Of a stretch of DNA of 64,000 bases, positions 1 through 7,635 are shown piece after piece. Every line of letters starts with the position of its first letter. Position 1 is the first letter of the stretch. A program made the position numbers and the translations under genes. The stretch is taken from the NCBI GenBank assembly GCA_000721375.1, contig JOGW01000003.1, forward strand, positions 372,001 to 436,000, given 5' to 3'. The stretch is from Streptomyces sp. NRRL B-3428. Lineage in GTDB: Bacteria; Actinomycetota; Actinomycetes; Streptomycetales; Streptomycetaceae. The notes beneath the pieces were generated by a model, which saw only the letters and a program-made list of their open reading frames with translations, ran no database searches and was not told where the DNA came from.

Positions 1-346
1 CTTCGACTACGTCGGGCGGCGTGACCACGCCGTGAAGGTCCGGGGCCACCGGATCGAGCTCGGCGAGATCGAGATCACCTGCAACGCCCACGACGAGGTC
101 GAGACCGCGGCCGTCGTCGTGGCCGGCGACGGCATGGACGCCCGCCTCGTCGCCTTCGTGGTCCCCGTGGCCGGCGCCCGGCCCGGCGCCCTGGCGCTGC
201 GCCGCCATCTGGCGCAGCGGCTGCCGAGCTACATGATCGTCGACCACGTCCATCTGCTTTCCGACCTGCCGAGAACACGCAACGGCAAGATCGACCGACC
301 GGAACTGGTCCGGCGGCATCTCACCCTTTCGAAAGGACGCTCATGA
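1..346 (+). CDS. NRPS adenylation domain, C-terminal part (runs off left edge)
   Basis: This is the C-terminal subdomain of an amino-acid-activating adenylation enzyme, read in frame from base 2; the rest lies left of the window. The A8 region (GRRDHAVKVRGHRIELGEIE) follows F-D-Y-V at the very start, and the A10 motif with the catalytic lysine (NGKIDR) lies about 17 residues before the end. There is no condensation or carrier domain after A10, so the protein stops as a free-standing A domain. Its stop overlaps the next start (ATGA), coupling it to the free-standing carrier protein it probably loads. The substrate cannot be told because the pocket-lining residues are outside the window. Confidence 0.9.
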   Translation, partial: FDYVGRRDHAVKVRGHRIELGEIEITCNAHDEVETAAVVVAGDGMDARLVAFVVPVAGARPGALALRRHLAQRLPSYMIVDHVHLLSDLPRTRNGKIDRPELVRRHLTLSKGRS

Positions 347-624
347 ACACCGACGCCGTGACCACCGACGCCGTGACCACCCGCTTGCTCGACTTCATCA
401 GGGTCGAGTTCCTCTGGTCCGACGAGGGCCGTGAGATCGATGCGGACACCCCGCTGCTGGAGTGGGGGATCATCGACTCCCTCCGTATCGCCCTGCTGCA
501 GTCCTTCATCCTCAACGAGTGGGACGTCCCCGTGCCCGCCGCCCGGATCGACGCGAAGAACTTCAAGAACGCGGCCTCCATCGCCGCCATGATCTGCGAG
601 CTGGACAAGGAGACCGTGCGATGA
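343..624 (+). CDS. Acyl/peptidyl carrier protein
   Basis: A 93-aa free-standing carrier protein. The phosphopantetheine attachment site is Ser46 in the motif W-G-I-I-D-S-L, after an N-terminal helix and before the usual helix II. It starts with an ATG overlapping the stop of the adenylation gene and ends in an ATGA overlap with the halogenase. The A-PCP-halogenase trio suggests that an amino acid (or derived heteroaryl/aryl acid) is activated, tethered on this protein and chlorinated while bound. The Sfp-type transferase at 3065-3838 is the obvious candidate to install the arm. Function of the tethered product is not readable from the sequence. Confidence 0.9.
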   Translation: MNTDAVTTDAVTTRLLDFIRVEFLWSDEGREIDADTPLLEWGIIDSLRIALLQSFILNEWDVPVPAARIDAKNFKNAASIAAMICELDKETVR

Positions 625-1949
625 GCGCCACCGACTTCGACATTGCCGTGATCGGCGGCGGCCCCGCCGGATCGACTGCCGCCTCGTACCTGGCCCGCGC
701 GGGTCTCTCCGTCATCGTCTTCGAGAGCGAGACCTTCCCGCGGCCGCATGTGGGCGAGTCCCTGGTGCCGGCCACCACGCCCGTGCTCCTGGAGATAGAC
801 GCCCTCGACAAGATCGACCAGGCTGACTTCCCGCGCAAGTACGGGGCTTCGTGGACCTCGGCCGAATCGCGTGACATCCCGCGCCTGGGCTTCAGCGGGC
901 TGCAGCACGACTGGACCGCGGACATCCAGTTCGTGGAGCGCGACCAAAAGGGCGTGGACCGCGACTACACGTACCACGTGGACCGTTCGCTGTTCGACTC
1001 GATCCTGCTGCGGCACTCCGAGGAGCAGGGAGCGACCGTCATCAACGGTGCCCGGGTCCTCGGCGTGGACTTCGGCGACCCGGAGGTCACCGTCCGCACC
1101 CGGATCGCCGGCAAGGAGGTCGACTACACGGTCGGGATGGTCGTGGACGCCTCCGGCCGGCAGACGATGCTCGGCCGTCAGCTCAAGACCAAGGTGTCCG
1201 ACCCGGTCTTCGACCAGTACGCCGTGCACACCTGGTTCGAGGGCCTCGACCGTGAGGCCCTGTCCACGTCCACCGCCCAGGCCGACCACATCTACGTGCA
1301 CTTCCTGCCGATCAAGGACTCCTGGGTCTGGCAGATCCCGATCACCGACAAAATCACCAGTGTCGGTGTGGTCACCCAGAAGAAGCGCTTCAAGGAGGGC
1401 AGCGGCGATCTCGACGAATTCTTCTGGGAGTTCGTGGGCAGCCGCCCCGAGCTGTACGACGCCCTGAAGGGCTGCCGGCAGGTGAACCCGCTGAAGGCTG
1501 AGGGCGACTACAGCTACTCGATGAAGGAGATCACCGGCGACCGCTACGTCCTGATCGGCGACGCGGCCCGGTTCGTGGACCCGATCTTCTCCAGCGGTGT
1601 CAGCGTGGCGCTCAACAGCGCCCGTATCGCCTCGCAGGACATCATCGCGGCGCACGCGGCCGGCGACTACGGCAAGGACCGGTTCCAGGGGTACGAGAAG
1701 AAGCTCCGCCGCGCGGTGAAGTACTGGTACGAGTTCATCTCCATCTACTACCGCCTGAACGTGCTGTTCACCGCCTTCGTCCAGGACCCCCGCTACCGCA
1801 AGGACGTCCTGAAGATGCTGCAGGGCGACGTGTACGACGACGAGGAGCCGAAGGCGCTCGTCGCGATGCGCGAGGCGGTCGCCGCGGTCGAGGCCAACCC
1901 GGACCATCTCTGGCATCCCTACCTCGGCACCCTCAAGGCGAGCGGCTGA
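621..1949 (+). CDS. FAD-dependent halogenase
   Basis: A 442-aa flavoprotein of the flavin-dependent halogenase class. The FAD-binding GGGPAG motif is at residues 12-17, and the halogenase-specific W-x-W-x-I-P motif is at residues 235-240 (W235, W237), which separates halogenases from ordinary flavin monooxygenases. A V-G-E-S-L-V-P stretch near residue 50 is typical of carrier-tethered-substrate and phenolic halogenases rather than of tryptophan halogenases. A D-A-A-R-F-V-D-P-I-F-S-S-G-V motif closes the FAD site. The ATG used overlaps the carrier-protein stop. A partner flavin reductase is not encoded in the window. Position directly after the carrier protein supports a PCP-bound substrate; this is inference. 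Confidence 0.9.
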   Translation: MSATDFDIAVIGGGPAGSTAASYLARAGLSVIVFESETFPRPHVGESLVPATTPVLLEIDALDKIDQADFPRKYGASWTSAESRDIPRLGFSGLQHDWTADIQFVERDQKGVDRDYTYHVDRSLFDSILLRHSEEQGATVINGARVLGVDFGDPEVTVRTRIAGKEVDYTVGMVVDASGRQTMLGRQLKTKVSDPVFDQYAVHTWFEGLDREALSTSTAQADHIYVHFLPIKDSWVWQIPITDKITSVGVVTQKKRFKEGSGDLDEFFWEFVGSRPELYDALKGCRQVNPLKAEGDYSYSMKEITGDRYVLIGDAARFVDPIFSSGVSVALNSARIASQDIIAAHAAGDYGKDRFQGYEKKLRRAVKYWYEFISIYYRLNVLFTAFVQDPRYRKDVLKMLQGDVYDDEEPKALVAMREAVAAVEANPDHLWHPYLGTLKASG

Positions 1950-1986
1950 CCGCTCCGTACGGCCACGACCTTCCCCACCCGAACGC

Positions 1987-2025
1987 GGGGCCAGGGCCCG
2001 CCGGTCACCCGGCGGCCCTGGCCCC
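1987..2025. terminator. Strong hairpin after the halogenase gene
   Basis: Inverted repeat of 17-18 bases (GGGGCCAGGGCC-type arms, one bulged base) with a short TCAC loop. It separates the A-PCP-halogenase operon from the dehydrogenase gene. No T-run follows, as is usual in this GC range. Confidence 0.7.
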
Positions 2026-2060
2026 GCCCCTTGGGACTTCACCGTTCAGAGAGGCAGACC

Positions 2061-3068
2061 ATGCCAAGCAACACCCTTGACCCCGGTGCGGGCCGCCCGG
2101 TCGTCCTGCTGGCCGAGGAGTTGTCGCCCGCCGCCGTCGCCGAGCTCGGCGGGGACGTCGAGGTCCGGTCCGTCGACGGCACCGACCGTGTCGCGCTCCT
2201 GGCGGCGCTCGCGGACGCCGACGCGATCCTCGTGCGCAGCGCCACGCGGATGGACCGCGAGGCCGTCGCGGCCGCGCCACGGCTGAGGATCATCGCCCGG
2301 GCGGGAGTCGGCCTGGACAACGTGGACGTGGCGGCCGCGACCGAGGCCGGCGTCCTCGTCGCCAACGCACCGTCCGCCAACAGCACGAGCGCCGCCGAAC
2401 TCGCCTGCGCACTCCTGCTCGCGGTCGCCCGCAACGTCCCGCAGGCGGGCGCGGCACTCAAGGGCGGCGCCTGGCAACGCTCGCAGTTCACGGGAGTCGA
2501 GGTGGCGGGCAAGGTGCTCGGCGTGATCGGGCTCGGCCGGATCGGCAGCCTGGTCGCGCGGCGGATGGCCGCCTTCGGTATGACAGTGGTGGGTTACGAC
2601 CCGCAGGTCGGCGCGGCCGACGCGGCCGCGGCAGGGGTGCGCCCGCTCCCCCTCGACGACGTGCTCGAACAAGCCGACTTCCTCACCGTCCACGTACCGC
2701 GCACACCGCAGACCACGGGCCTGATCGGCTTCGACGCACTGCACCGGGTGAAGCCGTCCGTGCGCATCGTGAACACCTCGCGCGGCGGCGTCATCGACGA
2801 GAACGAGCTGTACGCGGCGCTCAAGGAAGGGCGGATCGCGGGCGCGGGCCTCGATGTGTTCGCGACCGAACCCTGCACCGACTCCCCCCTGTTCGACCTC
2901 GAGAACGTGGTGGTCACTCCGCATCTGGGCGCGAGCACCCACGAGGCGCAGATCAACGCCGGTACCGCGGCCGCCCGTTCGGTGCGGCTCGCGCTCGCGG
3001 GCGCACACGTACCCGAGGCGGTCAACTCGCACGAGATACCGCCGCCCACGAAGGAGGTCACCGGATGA
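2061..3068 (+). CDS. D-3-phosphoglycerate dehydrogenase-like 2-hydroxyacid dehydrogenase (short form)
   Basis: A 335-aa NAD-dependent D-2-hydroxyacid dehydrogenase, closest in look to 3-phosphoglycerate dehydrogenase. The Rossmann motif G157-L-G-R-I-G162 and the catalytic set Arg241 (NTSRGG), Glu270 (ATEP) and His288 (TPHLGAS) are all present. It lacks the C-terminal ASB/ACT serine-sensing domains of the roughly 530-aa housekeeping SerA, so it would not be serine-inhibited in the usual way. The ATG at 2061 follows a GAGGCAG ribosome site. It overlaps the transferase gene by ATGA. In this context it may supply 3-phosphohydroxypyruvate/serine, or act on a pathway hydroxyacid; the sequence does not decide. 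Confidence 0.8.
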   Translation: MPSNTLDPGAGRPVVLLAEELSPAAVAELGGDVEVRSVDGTDRVALLAALADADAILVRSATRMDREAVAAAPRLRIIARAGVGLDNVDVAAATEAGVLVANAPSANSTSAAELACALLLAVARNVPQAGAALKGGAWQRSQFTGVEVAGKVLGVIGLGRIGSLVARRMAAFGMTVVGYDPQVGAADAAAAGVRPLPLDDVLEQADFLTVHVPRTPQTTGLIGFDALHRVKPSVRIVNTSRGGVIDENELYAALKEGRIAGAGLDVFATEPCTDSPLFDLENVVVTPHLGASTHEAQINAGTAAARSVRLALAGAHVPEAVNSHEIPPPTKEVTG

Positions 3069-3838
3069 TCACTCAGGGGAACGCGCCCGCACCGGGCACC
3101 ACTTCAGGCCTCTTCGGCCGGACCAACGCCGTCCACGTATGGCACGGCCGGGTTCCCGACTTCCCCGACCCGGCCGACGTCGCCCTGCTCGACGCCACCG
3201 AGCTGCGGACCTACCGGGGCCGCAGCGCACCGTTCGACGGCCACTACTCGGGGGCGCACGCCGCCGTGCGCCGGATCCTCGCCGATCGCTACCTGGGCTG
3301 TGCGCCGGCCGCGGTGCGGTTCGGCAGGCAGGTGTGTCCGCGGTGCGCCGACCGCGTGCACGGACGTCCCCGGATCGTCGAGCCCGCCACCCGGCTCGAC
3401 TTCAGCCTGTCCAGGTCCGGTCCGTACTGGCTGCTCGCGGTCACCGCCGGCGGCCAGGTGGGCATCGACATCGAGGTCCACGGCGGGCGCGATCTCGACG
3501 GCATGGCCGAAGTGGCCTTGACCCAGAGCGAGTTGGCGGCCGTGGCGGCCACCGGGAACGCACGGGAGCGGGAGGCGTTCTTCCTGCGCTCGTGGACCCG
3601 TAAGGAGGCGATCCTCAAGGCCGCGGGCATCGGAATAGTCGCCGAGCTGCGCAGCCTGGACGTGTTCCCGCAGCAGGACGGTCCGGTCAGCGTCGTGTGC
3701 ACCGACCCGGCGGTACGAGGCGTCTGGCTGGTGGAGGACGTCCCGCTCGGACCCGGTCTTTCGGCGGCCGTGGCCCGTGAGCACCGGGACGCGGGCCCGG
3801 TGCTCCTCCGGTCGGACATGGCGGCCCTTGCCGCCTAG
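3065..3838 (+). CDS. Sfp-type 4'-phosphopantetheinyl transferase
   Basis: A 257-aa transferase moving the phosphopantetheine arm from coenzyme A to the conserved serine of carrier proteins. The two family signatures are visible: V-G-I-D-I-E in the middle of the chain (metal/CoA site) and W-T-R-K-E-A-I-L-K-A further on. A C-P-R-C pair upstream may be structural. Its start overlaps the dehydrogenase stop (ATGA). It is the likely activator of the cluster carrier protein at 343-624 and of any carrier domains encoded to the left. It converges on the SARP gene, with a shared hairpin between. Confidence 0.9.
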   Translation: MITQGNAPAPGTTSGLFGRTNAVHVWHGRVPDFPDPADVALLDATELRTYRGRSAPFDGHYSGAHAAVRRILADRYLGCAPAAVRFGRQVCPRCADRVHGRPRIVEPATRLDFSLSRSGPYWLLAVTAGGQVGIDIEVHGGRDLDGMAEVALTQSELAAVAATGNAREREAFFLRSWTRKEAILKAAGIGIVAELRSLDVFPQQDGPVSVVCTDPAVRGVWLVEDVPLGPGLSAAVAREHRDAGPVLLRSDMAALAA

Positions 3839-3935
3839 CAAGGTCGCGTGCCGATCGGCAGTGGCCGTTCGGCAGTCGGCCACCCGGGCCCGGCCGACTG
3901 CCTCGCCGCCGGTTCTGGGCCGGCCTGTCCCCCCG

Positions 3936-3972
3936 ACCCTGGGGCCTGTCCCTGCCGGACGGGCCCCAGGGT
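3936..3972. terminator. Bidirectional hairpin between convergent genes
   Basis: Perfect 11-base inverted repeat (ACCCTGGGGCC / GGCCCCAGGGT) with a 15-base loop. It lies between the ends of the transferase (+) and the SARP regulator (-) and can serve both. Confidence 0.7.
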
Positions 3973-4005
3973 CCGTCCGGCTTCCTCGTCGTCTCACGGT
4001 CCCCG

Positions 4006-4782
4006 TCACGCGCCGACCATGAGCCCCCCTCTCCCCGGCAGCGCCGACTCGAGGTCGTCCTCCAGGATCGTCTGGTGCGCTCCGCGCAGGGCGGGTCCGG
4101 GGTCGACGCCGAGTTGGTCCCGCAGCAGCCGGCAGCCCTCGTAGAAGGCGTCGAAGGCCTCTGCCTGCCGGTCACTTCGGTGCAGCGCGACCATCAGCTT
4201 CGCCCGGAACGTCTCGCGCAGCGGGTGCGCGGCCACCAGCTGGGAGAGCTCACCCACGAGCGCCTGGTGCCGGCCCAGGCGCAGATCCGCCTCGATACGG
4301 CTCTCCAGGACCTCCATACGGGCCAGGTCGATCCGCGACCGCTCATTGTCGATCAGTGCGTCGGTCACACCCGTGAGAGTGGGTCCGCTCCACAGATCGA
4401 GCGCCGAACGGAAACGTACCGCCGCGCCTTCGATGTCGCCGGCGCCCATCAACGACTGACCATTTTTGGCCAGTTGATAGAAATCCGCCAAATCGAAGCG
4501 TGCGCCCGCCCGCTCAATTCGGTAGCCGCGCCCGCAGCGGGTGATCGTCGCGCCACCGCCGAAATGGCCGCGCAAGCGCGACGCGTACGTATAGATCTGC
4601 GCTTGATAAGTAGCCGGGGGCTTTCGCTCCCATAGCACCGCGCCAAGATCGGAGTCGGAGACGACCCAACCGTCGGCCAGCAAAAGGGCCGCCAGGATGG
4701 TCCGTTGTTTGCACCCGCCGAGTGGGGCCTCCACTCCGGCAGACCGCATTCCGACGGGCCCCAGAACACAGAACTCATACAT
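4006..4782 (-). CDS. SARP-family (BTAD-domain) cluster regulator
   Basis: A 258-aa transcriptional activator of the Streptomyces antibiotic regulatory protein type. Residues about 1-95 form an OmpR-like winged helix, beginning M-Y-E-F-C-V-L-G-P-V and including Q-R-T-I-L-A-A-L-L-L and the Y-T-Y-A-S-R-L-R recognition helix. Residues about 100-245 form the all-helical BTAD domain, with the typical R-x-D-L-A-R-M-E-V and H-P-L-R-E stretches. The start at 4782 is chosen because a GGGAGAGG ribosome site precedes it and the winged helix begins there; an in-frame ATG 72 bases upstream has no such site. It is divergent from the precursor/YcaO genes and probably activates the cluster. Confidence 0.9.
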   Translation of the reverse strand: MYEFCVLGPVGMRSAGVEAPLGGCKQRTILAALLLADGWVVSDSDLGAVLWERKPPATYQAQIYTYASRLRGHFGGGATITRCGRGYRIERAGARFDLADFYQLAKNGQSLMGAGDIEGAAVRFRSALDLWSGPTLTGVTDALIDNERSRIDLARMEVLESRIEADLRLGRHQALVGELSQLVAAHPLRETFRAKLMVALHRSDRQAEAFDAFYEGCRLLRDQLGVDPGPALRGAHQTILEDDLESALPGRGGLMVGA

Positions 4783-5091
4783 GACCGGCCTCTCCCATCC
4801 GCAGGTCGAGTCGCCTGATTCCCGGGATGTGCCCCGGTACAGCGACAGTGCCAAGTCGGCATGGGTGCGGCCCAGTGCTTCCGTACCTGGTCGCGGGTGT
4901 ATTCGTCAGGGTCCCGGGCGTGAAGAAAACACATGCTGTGACGCGCTCCCGTCGCCCGCGTGAAAAGTTCACCCCCGGGTGGTGACTCCGGCACTGTGAG
5001 TGGTTCCCCGGTTCTTCGCAGAATCCTCCCCGTACCCATCGAAGCCACCACACGGTTCGAAGCCCCCACACGGTGAAGGGAATTGATCACG
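4783..5091. promoter_or_regulatory. Divergent control region, SARP gene / precursor peptide
   Basis: 309 bases without a gene between divergently transcribed units. It holds a palindrome GTGAAAAGTTCAC (4960-4972), followed directly by a CACCC/GGGTG inverted pair, and an 8-base direct repeat CCACACGG at 5048-5055 and 5066-5073 (18-base step) just before the GAAGGG ribosome site of the peptide gene. SARP proteins bind direct repeats near -35, usually with 11- or 22-base steps, so the repeat is only a weak candidate. Confidence 0.45.
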
Positions 5092-5262
5092 ATGAACCCG
5101 TATATCTCGCAGGCCGGCAACCACCCCCACCCCTCGACGGACGCCGCTTCGGGCGCCCCGCTGGTGATCGAGAACCTGGACGTCGCAACCGATCAGGGCG
5201 GTGTCCTTTTCACCGTGACGTACACCCTCTCCGTGCCCACCACGGCGGACTTCGTCGCATGA
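5092..5262 (+). CDS. Putative RiPP precursor peptide (56 aa)
   Basis: A 56-residue peptide beginning M-N-P-Y-I-S-Q-A-G-N and ending S-V-P-T-T-A-D-F-V-A. A GAAGGG ribosome site lies 11 bases upstream. The stop overlaps the start of the fused YcaO cyclodehydratase (ATGA), the usual tight pairing of azole-peptide precursors with their modifying enzyme. The N-terminal part is rich in Asn, His, Pro and Ser. A hydrophobic middle segment (P-L-V-I-E-N-L-D-V-A) would suit a leader-recognition element. It precedes a DQGG and a C-terminal Ser/Thr-rich segment (about residues 38-56) that would be the core. There is no cysteine, so only Ser/Thr could be cyclised. Assignment rests on context; no homologue is recognised. 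Confidence 0.6.
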   Translation: MNPYISQAGNHPHPSTDAASGAPLVIENLDVATDQGGVLFTVTYTLSVPTTADFVA

Positions 5263-7547
5263 CACCCAGCGGGACACAGGGCGGCACGGGCTTTCTGGGC
5301 TTCAAGAGCCACCTCCGGGTGACCGTGGTCCCCGGCGAGGCCGCCTATCTGCTCTCGCAGCGCGGGGTCACCGCGCTGCGCGGGCACTCCGCGGAGGTGC
5401 TCGCGCCTCTGCTCGACGGCACCCGCGACCGGCGGGCCGTCCTGCGGGAGGCGGGCTCGGCCCTGGAGCCGGCGACGGCGCTGGCCGGGATCGCCGCGCT
5501 CGAGTCGGCGGGGCTGCTCCGGCTGCACGCCGCCCCCCAGGCCGGGGCGGCGCCCGGTTCGGCCGTGGCCGCCGAGGCGTACTGGGACCTCGCCGGTCTC
5601 GACGGCGGCCTCGCCTCGCGCGACGTGGCCTCGGCCCAGGTGCGGGTCGTGGCGCTGCCGGGCACCGAACCGGCGCGTCTGTACGCGGCGTTGGAGGAGT
5701 CCGGGATACAGGTCGCGCCGGCCGGTGCGGCCGCCGCGTTCGCGCTCGTCCTGTGCGAGGACTATCTCGACCCGGACCTGCGGGACGTCGATGCCGCACT
5801 GCGCGCCGAAGGTCTGCCCTGGCTGCTCGCCCGTACGGGCGGCGCCGACCCGTGGGTGGGCCCGGTGTTCCGGCCCGACACCGGACCCTGCTGGTCCTGT
5901 CTGGCCCCCCGGCTGCGCGGGCACCGCCGCGCGGAGACGGTGCTGCAGCGCCGGCTCGGGCTCGACCGGCCGGCCTGCGGACCCGCGGCCGCGCTGCCCG
6001 CGGGAGCGTCGGCCGCCGTACAACTGGCGGCCCTGGAGACGGCGAACTGGCTGGCCGGGGTCCGCCATCCCGGCCAGAGCGCCGTACGGGTCCTCGACAC
6101 GCTGCGTCTGACCACGCAGGCCCACCCGGTGGCGGCGCTGCCCCAGTGCCCGGAGTGCGGCGACCCCGAGCTGGTCGCCCGGCGGGTGCGCGCGCCGTTC
6201 GTACCGGTGTCACGGCCCAAGGCCGACCAGGAGTCCGGCGGGCACCGGGCGCTCACCCCGCAGCAAGTGCTCGACCGCTACGGCCACTTGGTCGACCCGG
6301 TCACCGGCGTGGTCAAGGGCATCAACCGGGCCCGCAACTGCCCGGACTTCGTGGAGTCGTATCTCTCCGGACAGAACCTGGCCATGGGCGCCGCCTCCTT
6401 GGCCGGCCTGCGCGCGGGCCTGCGGGCGCTCAGCGGCGGCAAGGGCGTCACCGCCGTCGACGCCCGCACCAGCGCGCTGTGCGAGGCGGTCGAACGCTAC
6501 AGCGGTACGCGGCACGGCGACGAGCCGGTGGTCATGGACAGTTACCGCGCGCTCGGCACGGCCGCCGTGCACCCGCGCGAGTGCCAGCTGTACTCCGACC
6601 GTCAGATACACGAGCGCGACCGGTGGAACGCCACGGGCTCCCCGCTGACCCACGTCCCCGGGCCCTTCGCCGAGGACCGGCCGACCGAGTGGACGCCCGT
6701 GTGGTCGCTCACCCACAACACCCAGCGTCTGCTGCCCACTTCGATGCTCTATTTCGGCCAAGGCCCTGCCGCCGACGGACTGTGCGCCGACTCCAACGGC
6801 AACGCCGCGGGCAGCAGCCCCGAGGACGCACTGCTCCAGGGCTTCCTCGAACTGGTGGAACGCGACGCCGTGGCGCTGTGGTGGTACAACCGGCTGCGCC
6901 GGCCCGCCGTGGACCTCGACAGCGCGGACGACCCCTACGTCGAGCGCGTACGGTCCGGCTGCCTCGCGGCCGGCCGCGAGGTGTGGGCGCTCGACCTCAC
7001 CTCCGACTTCGGGATACCGGTGGTCGCGGCGCTCTCGCGGCGGATCAACTCCCCTGCGGAGGAGATCGTGTTCGGCTTCGGTGCGCACTTCGACCCGGCG
7101 ATCGCACTGCGCCGGGCGCTGACCGAGATGGGACAGCTGCTGCCCGCGGTCGCACCCGGGCGCGACGGCACCGGTTACGCCGTCACCGACCCGGAGCCGG
7201 TGCGCTGGTGGCAGTCGGCGACCGTCGCCAACCAGCCATATCTGCTGCCGGATCCGGCAGCGCCGCCGTGCCCGGCGCGGGCACGCACCCCTGACCCCCG
7301 CACCGATCTGCGCGATGATGTCCTCGCGGTCACCGAACTGGTCCGCGAACGGGGGATGGAACTGCTCGTCCTCGACCAGACCCGTCCGGACCTGCAGCTG
7401 CCCGTGGTGAAGGTGATCGTGCCCGGGATGCGGCACTTCTGGCCCAGGTTCGCCGAGGGCCGGCTCTTCGAAGTCCCGGTCGCCATGGGCCAGTTGGCCG
7501 AGTCGACGCACTACGCCGATCTGAACCCCGTACCTATGTTCGTCTAG
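5259..7547 (+). CDS. Fused E1-like / YcaO azoline-forming cyclodehydratase
   Basis: A 762-aa fusion of the two halves of a TOMM cyclodehydratase. Residues about 1-330 form the leader-binding E1-like partner, with two zinc cysteine pairs at C211/C214 and C297/C300. Residues about 350-762 form the ATP-dependent YcaO domain, with an E-A-V-E-R-Y-S-G motif and, further on, S-N-G-N-A-A-G and E-L-V-E-R-D-A-V-A-L-W-W (ATP/Mg binding). The chain ends N-P-V-P-M-F-V, a shortened version of the proline-rich tail seen in azoline-forming YcaO proteins. Such enzymes turn Cys/Ser/Thr of a precursor peptide into azolines. It overlaps the 56-aa peptide gene, its probable substrate. No flavin dehydrogenase domain is fused. 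Confidence 0.88.
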   Translation: MTPSGTQGGTGFLGFKSHLRVTVVPGEAAYLLSQRGVTALRGHSAEVLAPLLDGTRDRRAVLREAGSALEPATALAGIAALESAGLLRLHAAPQAGAAPGSAVAAEAYWDLAGLDGGLASRDVASAQVRVVALPGTEPARLYAALEESGIQVAPAGAAAAFALVLCEDYLDPDLRDVDAALRAEGLPWLLARTGGADPWVGPVFRPDTGPCWSCLAPRLRGHRRAETVLQRRLGLDRPACGPAAALPAGASAAVQLAALETANWLAGVRHPGQSAVRVLDTLRLTTQAHPVAALPQCPECGDPELVARRVRAPFVPVSRPKADQESGGHRALTPQQVLDRYGHLVDPVTGVVKGINRARNCPDFVESYLSGQNLAMGAASLAGLRAGLRALSGGKGVTAVDARTSALCEAVERYSGTRHGDEPVVMDSYRALGTAAVHPRECQLYSDRQIHERDRWNATGSPLTHVPGPFAEDRPTEWTPVWSLTHNTQRLLPTSMLYFGQGPAADGLCADSNGNAAGSSPEDALLQGFLELVERDAVALWWYNRLRRPAVDLDSADDPYVERVRSGCLAAGREVWALDLTSDFGIPVVAALSRRINSPAEEIVFGFGAHFDPAIALRRALTEMGQLLPAVAPGRDGTGYAVTDPEPVRWWQSATVANQPYLLPDPAAPPCPARARTPDPRTDLRDDVLAVTELVRERGMELLVLDQTRPDLQLPVVKVIVPGMRHFWPRFAEGRLFEVPVAMGQLAESTHYADLNPVPMFV

Positions 7548-7635
7548 CCCGGCATCGCCCAAGCGCACGGGCTTACCTTCGCCTATCATCACAGAGCGCT
7601 TAGACCTGTGGGCAAGCGAGGGGGACAAGAGATTG

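Noticed and set aside
321..2042. 573-aa open frame on the minus strand opposite the carrier-protein and halogenase genes
   Set aside because: It is the complement of clearly coding sequence with intact halogenase motifs; its translation has no domain pattern and is compositionally biased.
5048..5073. CCACACGG direct repeat as a proven SARP box
   Set aside because: The 18-base step does not fit the usual 11- or 22-base SARP repeat spacing, so it is listed only as part of the control region.
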